Below, piece after piece: positions 43,651 through 52,796 of a DNA stretch of 64,000 nt; position 1 is the first letter of the stretch; each line of letters starts with the position of its first letter. Origin of the DNA: Facklamia sp050409585 (lineage in GTDB: Bacteria; Bacillota; Bacilli; Lactobacillales; Aerococcaceae); assembly GCF_050409585.1 (NCBI RefSeq), contig NZ_JBNUPE010000005.1, positions 87,206 to 151,205 on the forward strand, read 5' to 3'. The position numbers and the translations under genes are program-made. The notes beneath the pieces are model-generated. The model made no database searches and was not told the DNA's origin. It saw nothing but the letters and a program-made list of their open reading frames with translations.

Positions 43651-44655
43651 ATGAAAAAGTACTACAAATTATTGATTTTAGTAGTAGCAGTTACAATGAG
43701 TTTAGTAGCTTGTGAAAATTTTAATCAAAGCTCTTTTAAGTCAGAAAAAACCCCAGACCAAATTCTTAATGATTCCATCCATTTGGATAATCAACAGATG
43801 AGAATGACTAATGAAACTTATCAAGAAGAAGTAGCTGCTGACCAAGCCTATTTGATTCAAAAGGCAGACTTATATTTTGAGACCTTAAAATATGAGGAGG
43901 CCAAACAAGCTTTATTTGAAGTGATTGAAAAAAGCAAAGGCAGCATTCACTATCAAAATGAGTATTTGATAGATGGTAGACAATTTTCTGATAGTGAGCA
44001 AGAGTTGCGTGAGTTAATTTTGACTGCGCGTATTCCACAGGCGAACTTTAATCAAACAGTTGAGAAACTCCAAGACCTGCCGGATGTTTCTTTGCAATCG
44101 TCAAGTAGAGGGTCCCAAGATGTCACTCGCTCGGTCAATGATATTGACATCCGTTTACAAGCCGTAGAGGATCGTTTAGACCGGTTAAATGCCTTATTAG
44201 ATCAAGCAGAAAAAATTGAAGAAATTGTCCAAATTCAAACTGAAATTGAAAATGCTATTATTCAAAGAGATCAATATTTAGCCGAACAAGCTAACTTGGA
44301 AAATCAAATAGAACAAGCCACTATCAATATTACTTTGAGTGAGCGCTATGTTCTAGCAGAAGAACGCAATCAAAATTATTCCTTTATAGGTCGTATAGCT
44401 AATACTTTTAAAGAAGCTTTGATTTCTACCAAGTGGATGCTAGAAAATCTTGTTTTATTATTGGTAGCATCTCTACCCTTCTTAATGATTTGTTTGGCAA
44501 TCTATTTATTGTATCGCTTATTTTTTAAAAAGATTGCCGATAATTACCGTAAATACTATCCTCAAAATGAGAAAGAAAATCGAATGTTAAATCGTGCTAA
44601 ACATGAACAGAATATCAAACAGATTTTCCATCCAAGTGAAACAGATGAAAAGTAA
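43651..44655 (+). CDS. DUF4349-type membrane lipoprotein
   Basis: 334 residues. Lipoprotein signal with LVAC (Cys21). The extracellular domain (about 65-235) ends in a coiled coil (QAVEDRLDRLNALLDQAEKIEEI). One membrane helix lies at about 265-290 (VLLLVASLPFLMICLAIYLL), then a basic cytoplasmic tail. The layout and the repeated RIPQANF/TARIP-type pattern fit DUF4349 proteins, of unknown function. Stands alone; ATG follows GAAGGAG. Confidence 0.8.
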   Translation: MKKYYKLLILVVAVTMSLVACENFNQSSFKSEKTPDQILNDSIHLDNQQMRMTNETYQEEVAADQAYLIQKADLYFETLKYEEAKQALFEVIEKSKGSIHYQNEYLIDGRQFSDSEQELRELILTARIPQANFNQTVEKLQDLPDVSLQSSSRGSQDVTRSVNDIDIRLQAVEDRLDRLNALLDQAEKIEEIVQIQTEIENAIIQRDQYLAEQANLENQIEQATINITLSERYVLAEERNQNYSFIGRIANTFKEALISTKWMLENLVLLLVASLPFLMICLAIYLLYRLFFKKIADNYRKYYPQNEKENRMLNRAKHEQNIKQIFHPSETDEK

Positions 44656-44711
44656 ATGAATCAGATTATATACCTTATCCCAAAGACTAGATACAATTTT
44701 AAATAAAAATA

Positions 44712-44740
44712 TTGAGAACAATTTTATAAAAGTGTATCAT
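44712..44740 (+). promoter_or_regulatory. Promoter of pta
   Basis: TTGAGA (44712-44717) and TATCAT (44735-44740) are 17 bases apart; each differs from consensus at one position. Confidence 0.7.
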
Positions 44741-44776
44741 TAAGAGTAACAGTGAATATTAAGGAGTGATCGAGCA

Positions 44777-45754
44777 ATGTTTCAACAGTTACAAGAAAAG
44801 ATAAAAGGAAAAGGCATCAAAATAGTGTTTCCTGAGGGGACTGACCCACGTGTTTTAGGAGCAGCAGTACGCTTGCATGCCGAAGATATTGTGGAACCGA
44901 TTGTTTTGGGTAATAAGGTAGAAATTAAACAACTAGCCAATGAAAAAAATTGGGTGATTGAAGGGATTACTCTCCATGACCCTGAAGAATATCAAGCAAT
45001 GGATCAATTGATTGAAGCTTTTGTTGAAAGACGTAAGGGTAAGAATACTAGAGAAGAAGCTATTGAACGCCTAAAAGATCCTGTATACTTTGGAACCATG
45101 TTGGTTTATACCAATCAAGCGGATGGAATGGTATGTGGAGCCGTTTACTCAACAGGAGATACAGTAAGGCCTGCTTTACAAATTATCAAAACACGACCAG
45201 GCGTAAAATTAATTTCAGGAGCCTTTATCATGGTTCCACCTCATACCAATGGTCAAAAATTAGTGTTTGCAGATTGCGCTATTAATATTAATCCTGATGC
45301 ACAATCTTTAGCTGAAATTGCGGTAGAAAGTGCTAAAACAGCTGAAATCTTTGGTATTGATCCTAAAGTGGCGATGTTAAGTTTTTCTTCTTATGGATCA
45401 GCCAAATCACCAGAAGTAGATAAAGTGGCAGAAGCGACTAAAATTGCGAAGCAATTAGCACCCGAATTGACCATTGATGGTGAAATGCAATTTGATGCGG
45501 CTATTGTTCCTGAGGTGGCTGCACAAAAGGTTCCTGGGTCTATTCTTGATGGACAAGCGACTGTCTTTGTTTTCCCAGAAATTCAATCTGGAAATATTGG
45601 CTATAAGATTGCCCAACGCTTAGGTAATTTCCAAGCTGTTGGACCAATTTTACAAGGACTGAATAAACCCGTTTCAGACCTTTCAAGAGGGTGTGTAGAA
45701 GAAGATGTGTTTAAAGTAGCGATTATCACAGCCAACCAGGCTCTAAATAACTAA
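44777..45754 (+). CDS. pta: Phosphate acetyltransferase
   Basis: 325 residues, the short single-domain form. FPEGTDPRVLGAAVRL opens the fold. VYSTGDTVRPALQIIKTRPGVKLISG and MLSFSSYGSAKSPEVDKV are typical. Converts acetyl-CoA and phosphate to acetyl phosphate, the first half of ATP-yielding acetate production. Monocistronic between a promoter and a terminator. Confidence 0.97.
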   Translation: MFQQLQEKIKGKGIKIVFPEGTDPRVLGAAVRLHAEDIVEPIVLGNKVEIKQLANEKNWVIEGITLHDPEEYQAMDQLIEAFVERRKGKNTREEAIERLKDPVYFGTMLVYTNQADGMVCGAVYSTGDTVRPALQIIKTRPGVKLISGAFIMVPPHTNGQKLVFADCAININPDAQSLAEIAVESAKTAEIFGIDPKVAMLSFSSYGSAKSPEVDKVAEATKIAKQLAPELTIDGEMQFDAAIVPEVAAQKVPGSILDGQATVFVFPEIQSGNIGYKIAQRLGNFQAVGPILQGLNKPVSDLSRGCVEEDVFKVAIITANQALNN

Positions 45755-45773
45755 CCTAAATAAACTATAAACC

Positions 45774-45810
45774 AAGCTCCTCAAGCAGATTTTTGATTGA
45801 GGAGCTTTTC
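45774..45810 (+). terminator. Terminator after pta
   Basis: AAGCTCCTCAA (45774-45784) and TTGAGGAGCTT (45797-45807) form an 11-bp stem, followed by TTC with T before. The T-run is short. Confidence 0.82.
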
Positions 45811-45835
45811 TCATGCAAATCTAATGAGAATCATT

Positions 45836-45863
45836 TTCACATTTGTGAAGAACATGTTACAAT
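45836..45863 (+). promoter_or_regulatory. Promoter of the anchored amidase gene
   Basis: TTCACA (45836-45841) and TACAAT (45858-45863) are 16 bases apart, with TG upstream making an extended -10. Confidence 0.6.
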
Positions 45864-45898
45864 GGATTTTGTGAAAAATTACTTATTGGAGGAAATCA

Positions 45899-47929
45899 AT
45901 GAAAAAAAGTTTAATGAAGCGACTCTTATTGTTGTCAACCCTTGCCTTAAATAGTTTCACGCCACTTGCAGTGAATGTAAACGCTATGGAATCAGATGTA
46001 GAAAGCTTAAATTCCAGCTTGCAATCTATTCAAGTAAAATCAAATCCAGAGATAGAATCTGACAAGGCGGTGATTCCTGGTGAAAGTGAAGAAGAACCAC
46101 AAGAAACACCTGCTAGAATGGAAGTTGATTCACAAGGTGAAGGCGAAACACCTTCACAAACTCCCTTAACTATTGAAGAATATAAAAAGTTGGACGCCAC
46201 AACACTTGCTGAAATGGTCAGAAGTGGAAGAACAACAAGTAAAGAATTAATTGAATTTGCTTTTCAAGTAATCGAAGAAACAAATCCTGATTTAAATAAC
46301 GTTATTTCAACACGCAAAGAAGCTGCTTTAGCTGAAGCTGAAGCGATGGAAGATACTGGTCAGCCTTTTTATGGTGTGCCGATGTTAGTGAAGGGTCTAG
46401 GTCACTCTGTGGAAGAGGGTAGCAATACACTCGGCTTCAAGTTTTTGGAAGATCAAACATCTTCTAGAGATGGTCGCCAAGTAAAAGCTTTTAAAGAAGC
46501 AGGCTTTATTGTAATCGGTCAAACTTCTTATCCGCAAATGGGTTGGATCAATGTAACTAATTCTGAATTGTATGGTGACACACATAATCCTTGGAATTTA
46601 GCCCATAATCCGGGAGGATCTTCAGGGGGATCTTCAGCAGCTGTCGCAATTGGGCAAGTACCAGTCGCAAGTTCCAGTGATGCCGGTGGTTCTACTAGAA
46701 TTCCAGCTTCTTGGTCTGGTTTAATTGGTTTACATCCATCGAGAGGAATTTTAACATGGGATAGCAGCTCAATAAACAATCAAACCACCCACTTTGCAGA
46801 GACTAAATCAATGCAAGATACAATTACACTTTTTGAGACCTTATTAAAAGAAAAGACGCGTGAACATGTACTGCAAGGAAGCTTTGACAAGACCACTCCC
46901 ATAGCCTATACAACTATGACTCCTGCTGGAACGCCGATATCAGAAGATGCTATTCAAGCAGTTCGAGAGGTAGCCAATTTCTTAAAAGGTGAAGGTTATT
47001 TAGTCGAGGAAGTAGCTTATCCAGTAGATGGAAAAAAATTAATGGAGCAATACTACATTCTTGCTTCTTCGGCTGCTGGCTCTTTGGACTACATAGCAAA
47101 GAGACCACTTGGTCGACCAATTCAAAGAGAAGATGTGGAATTGCTAACTTGGGCTTTATACCAAACATCAAAGGATTTAACTAAAGAAGATGTAGCTGGA
47201 GCTTGGGACTATATCCATCAAGTGACAGAAGATATGAACGCTTTCTATTCAAAATATCCATTTTTATTAACAGCTACTAATGCTTACCCAGCTCCAAAGG
47301 CTGATTATAATCATATTAGTCCAGAGCTGGCTGAAGTAATGGAAGACATGTCTGGTTTGAGTAAAGTTGAAAAATTACAAGTAATTTATGATCAATGGTT
47401 ACCAGCGTGGACTTTGACTCCTTACACTCAATTGGCTAATCTAACTGGTACACCTGCACTGAGCTTACCAACATATTTGACAGATAAAGGACTGCCGATG
47501 GGTGTAATGTTCAACACATTTGCTAAAAACGACCGCAGTTTACTACAAATTGGGAAACTGTTAGAAGAAAGCAATCGCTTTATTACCTACTATAATCGTC
47601 CGAGTGATGATAAGGAATCAAATCCAGATGTGGAGCCAGATACAGACAACATCTTAAATCCATTTCCGGGAGCGGATGAAACAGTAGGAAATGGGGCAGA
47701 TACTCAAATTGAGGACTTGGATGACCAAAGCAATATTGAAGAACAGGCTGAAGACAATCATTTATCCAATAGCCCTTCTTCACAACCAGTCGTAAAGGAT
47801 CATCAAGTTCAAGCCACTGATTCAGCGAAGGATACACTTCCAAACACTGGGGAAAGTGATCAGCTGGTCATGTACAGTATAAGCCTTACTTTATTCGGCA
47901 TCGCCGGTTACTTCGTTCGTAAAAAATAA
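45899..47929 (+). CDS. Cell-wall anchored amidase (amidase-signature family, LPNTG)
   Basis: 676 residues. A signal peptide ends near VNA (29). An acidic linker (about 30-95) leads to the amidase-signature domain. The Lys-Ser-Ser triad is visible: Lys165 (MLVKGLGHS), cis-Ser241 (GGSSGGSS) and nucleophile Ser265 (DAGGSTRIP). The 24-residue Ser-Ser spacing equals that of fatty-acid amide hydrolase. A Pro/Asp/Glu-rich spacer precedes LPNTG near 644, a hydrophobic helix and RKK. Most such enzymes are cytoplasmic, so surface anchoring is unusual. Substrate unknown: peptide amides, peptidoglycan amides or xenobiotic amides are all possible. Confidence 0.9.
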   Translation: MKKSLMKRLLLLSTLALNSFTPLAVNVNAMESDVESLNSSLQSIQVKSNPEIESDKAVIPGESEEEPQETPARMEVDSQGEGETPSQTPLTIEEYKKLDATTLAEMVRSGRTTSKELIEFAFQVIEETNPDLNNVISTRKEAALAEAEAMEDTGQPFYGVPMLVKGLGHSVEEGSNTLGFKFLEDQTSSRDGRQVKAFKEAGFIVIGQTSYPQMGWINVTNSELYGDTHNPWNLAHNPGGSSGGSSAAVAIGQVPVASSSDAGGSTRIPASWSGLIGLHPSRGILTWDSSSINNQTTHFAETKSMQDTITLFETLLKEKTREHVLQGSFDKTTPIAYTTMTPAGTPISEDAIQAVREVANFLKGEGYLVEEVAYPVDGKKLMEQYYILASSAAGSLDYIAKRPLGRPIQREDVELLTWALYQTSKDLTKEDVAGAWDYIHQVTEDMNAFYSKYPFLLTATNAYPAPKADYNHISPELAEVMEDMSGLSKVEKLQVIYDQWLPAWTLTPYTQLANLTGTPALSLPTYLTDKGLPMGVMFNTFAKNDRSLLQIGKLLEESNRFITYYNRPSDDKESNPDVEPDTDNILNPFPGADETVGNGADTQIEDLDDQSNIEEQAEDNHLSNSPSSQPVVKDHQVQATDSAKDTLPNTGESDQLVMYSISLTLFGIAGYFVRKK

Positions 47930-47937
47930 GGCAATTT

Positions 47938-47968
47938 AAAACCACTCTTCCAGAAGAGTGGTTTTCTT
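47938..47968. terminator. Terminator after the amidase gene, probably bidirectional
   Basis: AAAACCACTCTT (47938-47949) and AAGAGTGGTTTT (47954-47965) form a 12-bp stem. It sits between two convergent genes and its A/T ends give T-runs on either strand. Confidence 0.87.
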
Positions 47969-47997
47969 ACATTTATAGCATTTAATAGCTTTTTTGA

Positions 47998-48537
47998 TTA
48001 TTCTGCTGGAATAATTGTAACAGGAATATCATCGATAGTACCATAATACCATTCGATTTCATCACCGTCTTCTAATTTTTGAGAAACAACACCCAGCTCG
48101 GCAAATTGCTTGTTAATTAAATACACCCAAGTGTTTGGAGCGTAGTCATTTTCTACACCATCAATAATATCAACAACACCTTCATCTTCATTGAAGTTGA
48201 ATTCTAACTCTTCAATCGCAGACATAGCCTCTAGAACACTCACACCACCGATATTATTTACTTCATATTCAAGAGGGGCTCCCGATTCTTGGTTAATAAT
48301 GATTGTTGCAGTACCTTCTAGTCCCTCAGCATCATTAGCAGCTGTTTCAACAGTAGTTTCTTCCATTGTGGTTTCTTCAGCAGCCATGGTAGTATCTGTT
48401 TTTTCTTCTTCATTAGTAGTAACCTCTTCGGTAGGGGCATTTTCTACCTTTGCTTTATCATTTCCAGGCAACATATCGCAAGCGCCTAAAAAAACGGTTA
48501 AGATAAGTGCTGTGGATATTTGTAGTATTTTTTTCAT
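47998..48537 (-). CDS. DUF4430-type lipoprotein
   Basis: 179 residues. Lipobox LGAC (Cys20). A Glu/Thr-rich linker (about 30-72) follows. The C-terminal domain (about 78-178) has GVSVLEAM, NTWVYLINKQFAELGV and LEDGDEIEWYYG. This fits the DUF4430 (transcobalamin C-terminal-like, SLBB-type) fold; the family is often linked to corrinoid or other ligand binding, but no function is proven. TTG 48540 is adjacent; ATG 48537, seven bases after GGAGG, is preferred. Confidence 0.82.
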   Translation of the reverse strand: MKKILQISTALILTVFLGACDMLPGNDKAKVENAPTEEVTTNEEEKTDTTMAAEETTMEETTVETAANDAEGLEGTATIIINQESGAPLEYEVNNIGGVSVLEAMSAIEELEFNFNEDEGVVDIIDGVENDYAPNTWVYLINKQFAELGVVSQKLEDGDEIEWYYGTIDDIPVTIIPAE

Positions 48538-48661
48538 CAACTGACCTCCTCGTTTTCTATTACTATAAAATTAGCAATAATCACCTCTAAAGTCAAATAA
48601 TTCGATGTTTGCCGGAATCTTCGTTATACTTAATCTATCAGCAAGTGAATGGGGAAAAAAG

Positions 48662-49150
48662 ATGATAAACTTTACAAGTCATAACTTAGAGGATACAAAA
48701 AGCCTGGCTAAAATATTAGCTAAAGTCATTCAACCAGGAAGTCTTATTTTGCTTTCAGGCCCATTGGGATCGGGGAAAACAGCTTTTACTCAGGCTTTTG
48801 GGCGTTCTTTAGGAATTGATAGAGCCATTAAAAGTCCGACTTATACCATAGTTAAAGAATATGAACTTCAGCAAGTAGCTGAGCGAGTGGTCCATATTGA
48901 TGCATATCGCTTAGAAGAAGGTGGAGCGGATACTGTTGATTTTGATTTGTTTTTCGATCAACAGTCTATTTGTCTGGTTGAATGGCCACAATTTATTACA
49001 GATTATTTACCGAAAAGTCATATAGAGATAGCTTTCAAATTATTGGATCAAAACCAACGTCAAATAGAAATAAGTTTATCGCCACAAGCAGATAATAAGC
49101 ATCAAATCATCTTTCAAAAGTTTAGAGATCATATAGAAAGGGGCGATTAA
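48662..49150 (+). CDS. tsaE: tRNA threonylcarbamoyladenosine biosynthesis ATPase TsaE
   Basis: 162 residues. Walker A is SGPLGSGKTAFTQAFGRSLG (about 32-51). SPTYTIVKEY and HIDAYRLE are family signatures. It works with TsaB, TsaC and TsaD to make t6A37. An in-frame ATG at 48605 would add 19 hydrophobic residues atypical of TsaE, so ATG 48662 is chosen; SD is weak (GGGGA). tsaB and tsaD are not next to it. Confidence 0.93.
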   Translation: MINFTSHNLEDTKSLAKILAKVIQPGSLILLSGPLGSGKTAFTQAFGRSLGIDRAIKSPTYTIVKEYELQQVAERVVHIDAYRLEEGGADTVDFDLFFDQQSICLVEWPQFITDYLPKSHIEIAFKLLDQNQRQIEISLSPQADNKHQIIFQKFRDHIERGD

Positions 49151-49153
49151 ACA

Positions 49154-49717
49154 ATGTCTTATCGAGAAAATCCAGACCAAGAAAAACAAGTCGAAATGGT
49201 CGAAGAAGAGATTCAACTGTCAATTCGTCAAGCCCAAGTCAAAGATGCTCGCGCCATTTTAGGATTAATGAGACATATCGGTAAAGATACCAATTATCTT
49301 ACAACCGGACCTGAAGGATTATCTCTGGATGTTCAGCAAGAAAAAGAATTGATTCGAAACTACCTGTTGGCTAAAAAATCATTATTATTAATTATTGAAG
49401 TTGACGATCAAGTTATTGGAATCGGTAATTTAGCTAATTTCTCAAGTCACAAGCAAGACCATATCGCTGAAATAGGAGTATCGATTGTGAAAGAATATTG
49501 GGGCTATGGTATTGGCAAAATGATTGTGCAAGAATTAATTGATTTTGCCAAAAAAGTTGATTTAAAAATTTTAACTTTAGAAGTGGTCACTGAAAATCAA
49601 CGGGCTGTCCGACTTTATAAATCGTTTGGATTTGATATCAAAGGAACTTTAAGTCAGCGTTTAAGACATGGTCATTTTTATTACGATGTCTATACTATGG
49701 AAAAAAATCTTGCGTAA
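49154..49717 (+). CDS. GNAT-family N-acetyltransferase
   Basis: 187 residues. An acidic leader of about 20 residues is followed by LSIRQAQVKDARAILGLMRH. The acetyl-CoA loop is VKEYWGYGIGKMIV (about 112-125), and ENQRAVRLYKSFGFDIKGT is the C-terminal signature. Substrate unknown. Follows tsaE by 3 bases. Its sequence is not close enough to RimI to call it that. Confidence 0.85.
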   Translation: MSYRENPDQEKQVEMVEEEIQLSIRQAQVKDARAILGLMRHIGKDTNYLTTGPEGLSLDVQQEKELIRNYLLAKKSLLLIIEVDDQVIGIGNLANFSSHKQDHIAEIGVSIVKEYWGYGIGKMIVQELIDFAKKVDLKILTLEVVTENQRAVRLYKSFGFDIKGTLSQRLRHGHFYYDVYTMEKNLA

Positions 49718-49730
49718 ATCGCTTACATAA

Positions 49731-49762
49731 AAGGATGCCACTTTACAAGTGACATCCTTTTA
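49731..49762 (+). terminator. Terminator after the GNAT gene
   Basis: AAGGATGCCACTT (49731-49743) and AAGTGACATCCTT (49747-49759) pair with one mismatch; a T-run of four follows. Confidence 0.85.
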
Positions 49763-49802
49763 ACTAGAATGGAATGACGATTATACTGAAGGGGAAAATA
49801 AA

Positions 49803-50702
49803 ATGAATTTACTAGAAAAATTTCCTAACATCAAAATATTAAAAGATGAGCCTCTATCAAAATATACTTATACAAAAACAGGTGGTAAGGCAGATTATTT
49901 GGTCTTTCCTCATGATCGCTTTCAAGTGGAAACCATTGTGAACTATGTAAAAAATCAGCCGTTAGATTTAACGGTTTTAGGTAATGCTTCCAACTTAATA
50001 GTAAAAGATGGTGGCATTCGTGGCGTTGTCATCATGATGACTGAGATGAAGTCGATGCGACGCATCGATTCTAACATCCTTGAAGCGGAATCAGGGGCGT
50101 CATTGATTAAACTAACTCACTTAGCGCTCGAACATTCACTTACAGGCCTGGAGTTTGCTTGTGGTATACCAGGCTCGATCGGTGGGGCTGTTTATATGAA
50201 TGCGGGGGCCTATGGCGGAGAAGTCAAAGATGTCATTGATGAAGTCGATGTAATCAGTCGTGATGGCTTAATTAAAACCTTTAAAAATCCAGACTGTCAT
50301 TTTTCTTATCGCCATTCTGTTTTTCAAGAGCAAAATGATTTGATTTTATCTGTTCGTTTTAAATTGCAAGCTGGTGACTTTGCACATATAGAAGAAGAAA
50401 TGGATCATCTAACACATTTACGCCAATCCAAGCAGCCTTTAGAATATCCTTCATGTGGATCTGTTTTCAAGAGACCTGAAGGTTATTATACAGGGAAGTT
50501 AATCCAAGATGCTGGTCTACAGGGCTATCGTATCGGTGGAGCTGAAGTGTCTAAGAAGCATGCAGGCTTTATTGTCAATGTGGATAATGCAACGGCAACA
50601 AACTATACTGACTTAATTGCTTTTATCCAAGCAACTATTTGGGAAAAGAACCAAGTACATCTAGAAACAGAAGTCCGTATTATTGGTGAGGATGTCGAAT
50701 AA
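49803..50702 (+). CDS. murB: UDP-N-acetylenolpyruvoylglucosamine reductase MurB
   Basis: 299 residues. FAD-binding VLGNASNLIVKDGGIRG and EFACGIPGSIGGAVYMNAGAYGG are visible. YPSCGSVFKRPEG carries the catalytic Ser. This is the short, type II form of Gram-positives. It makes UDP-MurNAc for peptidoglycan. Upstream of potABCD as in Streptococcus, but a terminator stands between. Confidence 0.96.
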   Translation: MNLLEKFPNIKILKDEPLSKYTYTKTGGKADYLVFPHDRFQVETIVNYVKNQPLDLTVLGNASNLIVKDGGIRGVVIMMTEMKSMRRIDSNILEAESGASLIKLTHLALEHSLTGLEFACGIPGSIGGAVYMNAGAYGGEVKDVIDEVDVISRDGLIKTFKNPDCHFSYRHSVFQEQNDLILSVRFKLQAGDFAHIEEEMDHLTHLRQSKQPLEYPSCGSVFKRPEGYYTGKLIQDAGLQGYRIGGAEVSKKHAGFIVNVDNATATNYTDLIAFIQATIWEKNQVHLETEVRIIGEDVE

Positions 50703-50719
50703 TTTATTTATAGATTAGG

Positions 50720-50746
50720 AGTCACATGTGTACATGTGGCTTTTTT
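50720..50746 (+). terminator. Terminator after murB
   Basis: GTCACATGT (50721-50729) and ACATGTGGC (50732-50740) pair with one G-T, followed by six T. Confidence 0.88.
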
Positions 50747-50827
50747 AATGTTTACAGATAGATTACTGAATATTAATGTTTGTCGATTTTTATTTTAAAA
50801 TCTAACTTACAAAGCGTGAGTATAACA

Positions 50828-50836
50828 TGATATAAT
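50828..50836 (+). promoter_or_regulatory. Extended -10 promoter of potABCD
   Basis: TGATATAAT matches an extended -10 with perfect TATAAT. No strong -35 is visible. It lies 45 bases before potA and after the murB terminator. Confidence 0.6.
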
Positions 50837-50881
50837 CGGGCGGAAGGTTTCCTTCAAAAAATACAAAAGAGGGTGTCAAGC

Positions 50882-51991
50882 ATGAGTGAAGCATTACTAA
50901 GTGTCGAGTTAAAGAACGTTTCAAAGCACTTTGATGATCAAATGGTATTAAAAAATATTAATATGGAGTTGGAACAAGGACAGTTTTATACTTTGCTTGG
51001 ACCATCAGGATGCGGTAAAACAACAATTTTAAGAATTATCGCAGGCTTTACTCAAGCAAGTGAAGGGACAGTATCGATTGAAGGAAATGAAGTAACCAAC
51101 ATTCCGGCTAATAAACGTAAAGTTAATACCGTTTTTCAAGATTATGCACTTTTTCCACATATGAATGTTTTTGATAATATTGCCTTTGGTTTATCTGTCA
51201 AAAATGTTGACAAACAAATCATTAAAAACAAAGTTCAAGCTGCGCTTAAGCAGGTGCGGTTAGATGGGTATGAAGAACGAAATATTAATGAAATGTCAGG
51301 TGGTCAAAAACAAAGGGTAGCGATTGCACGCGCACTGGTCAATGAGCCGGACGTTCTACTTTTAGATGAGCCCTTATCAGCTTTAGACTTAAAATTAAGA
51401 ACCGATATGCAGTATGAATTACGTGAATTACAACAGCGTCTAGGGATTACTTTCGTTTTTGTCACACATGATCAAGAAGAAGCTTTAGCTATGTCTGATT
51501 GGATTTTTGTTATGGATAGAGGAGAAATTGTGCAATCGGGTACGCCTTCAGATATTTATGATGAGCCGATTAATCGATACGTTGCTGACTTTATTGGAGA
51601 ATCAAATATTATTGATGCAACCATGATGGCTGATTACCGGGTTAAATTTGTCGGTCATGAATTCGATTGTGAGGATGCAGGGATTCCTAAAGGCGAAGCA
51701 GTAGAGGTTGTGATTCGACCAGAAGATGTAAAAATCACTGCTCCTAATCAGGGTCAGATTAACGCAACAGTTGATACTATGCTCTTTAGAGGGATGTTCA
51801 ATGAAATTATTGCCTATGATGATGAGCAAAACGAATGGATGATTCACACAACAGAGAAGGTTGATATTGGACAAAAAATCGGTTTGCAAATTGGTCCGGA
51901 TGAAATTCATGTTATGAGATTTAATGAAACAGAGGAGGAATTTGACGCTCGTTTAGAGCAATATGAGGAGGGGGAAAATGAAGAAGACTAA
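50882..51991 (+). CDS. potA: Spermidine/putrescine ABC transporter ATPase PotA
   Basis: 369 residues. Walker A GPSGCGKTT, signature MSGGQKQRVAIARAL, Walker B DVLLLDEPLSALD and switch FVTHDQEEALAMSD are present. The C-terminal part (about 240-350) is a TOBE-type domain. The start is ATG 50882; GTG 50873 is within the SD region (GAGGGTG). It overlaps potB by 14 bases. Confidence 0.95.
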   Translation: MSEALLSVELKNVSKHFDDQMVLKNINMELEQGQFYTLLGPSGCGKTTILRIIAGFTQASEGTVSIEGNEVTNIPANKRKVNTVFQDYALFPHMNVFDNIAFGLSVKNVDKQIIKNKVQAALKQVRLDGYEERNINEMSGGQKQRVAIARALVNEPDVLLLDEPLSALDLKLRTDMQYELRELQQRLGITFVFVTHDQEEALAMSDWIFVMDRGEIVQSGTPSDIYDEPINRYVADFIGESNIIDATMMADYRVKFVGHEFDCEDAGIPKGEAVEVVIRPEDVKITAPNQGQINATVDTMLFRGMFNEIIAYDDEQNEWMIHTTEKVDIGQKIGLQIGPDEIHVMRFNETEEEFDARLEQYEEGENEED

Positions 51992-52796
51992 TATTCATTT
52001 GTTGGCTATCCCCTATTATTTATGGCTAGCCATCTTTGTGATTACTCCCTTACTAGTGCTTTTTCAACGGTCATTTATAGGCATTGATGGACAATTTACC
52101 CTAGCTAACTACCAGCATTTTTTCACTTCAATGGAATATATCCGAATGACTCTGTCTTCCTTTTGGTATGCCTTTCTTGTAACTTTATTCACTTTTTTAT
52201 TAGCCTACCCACTAGCTTATATTCTTTCTAAAAGCAAAAATAAAGACTTGTGGTTGATGCTGATTATTTTACCAACATGGATTAATTTATTGCTTAAAAC
52301 CTATGCCTTCATAGGCATCTTAGGTAATTCGGGTCCTTTAAATAATTTTTTTGAAGCGCTTGGTTTCGGTAGACAACAGTTGCTGTTTACTGATGTTTCC
52401 TTCCTTCTAGTAGCAGCTTATATTGAGTTGCCTTTTATGTTCTTGCCGATTTTCAACTCAATCAATGAGATTCAACCCAGTCTATTAGAAGCGGCCTATG
52501 ACTTGGGAGCATCTAAGATGACCATCATTCGGCGTGTGATTTTTCCTTTATCACTGAGAGGAGTGCGCTCGGGTGTCCAAGCGGTCTTCATTCCTTCTCT
52601 TTCTCTTTTCATGCTTACCCGCTTAATTGGAGGAAACCGTGTAATCACTTTAGGTACGGCTGTTGAGCAGCATTTCTTAGTTACCCAGGATTGGGGGATG
52701 GGATCAACCATCGGTGTAGTTTTAATGTTGATTATGTTCATCATTCTATTTACTACTAGGGATCGTTCTAAGGCAGGAGGTGGTCAAGATGCATAA
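51978..52796 (+). CDS. potB: Spermidine/putrescine permease PotB
   Basis: 272 residues, about six membrane helices. The EAA loop reads EAAYDLGASKMTIIRRVIFP and docks on PotA. ATG 51963 lies in the SD (ATGAGGAGGGGG), so ATG 51978 is taken. The end overlaps potC by 8 bases. Confidence 0.94.
   Translation: MKKTNIHLLAIPYYLWLAIFVITPLLVLFQRSFIGIDGQFTLANYQHFFTSMEYIRMTLSSFWYAFLVTLFTFLLAYPLAYILSKSKNKDLWLMLIILPTWINLLLKTYAFIGILGNSGPLNNFFEALGFGRQQLLFTDVSFLLVAAYIELPFMFLPIFNSINEIQPSLLEAAYDLGASKMTIIRRVIFPLSLRGVRSGVQAVFIPSLSLFMLTRLIGGNRVITLGTAVEQHFLVTQDWGMGSTIGVVLMLIMFIILFTTRDRSKAGGGQDA

Noticed and set aside
48191..48544. 117-codon open frame on + opposite the DUF4430 lipoprotein
   Set aside because: Ser/Val-rich mirror of the Glu/Thr linker; the - strand gene has a lipobox, SD and terminator.
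49154..49717. Calling the acetyltransferase after tsaE RimI
   Set aside because: Position next to tsaE is suggestive, but the sequence lacks a close RimI pattern and tsaB/tsaD are not adjacent.
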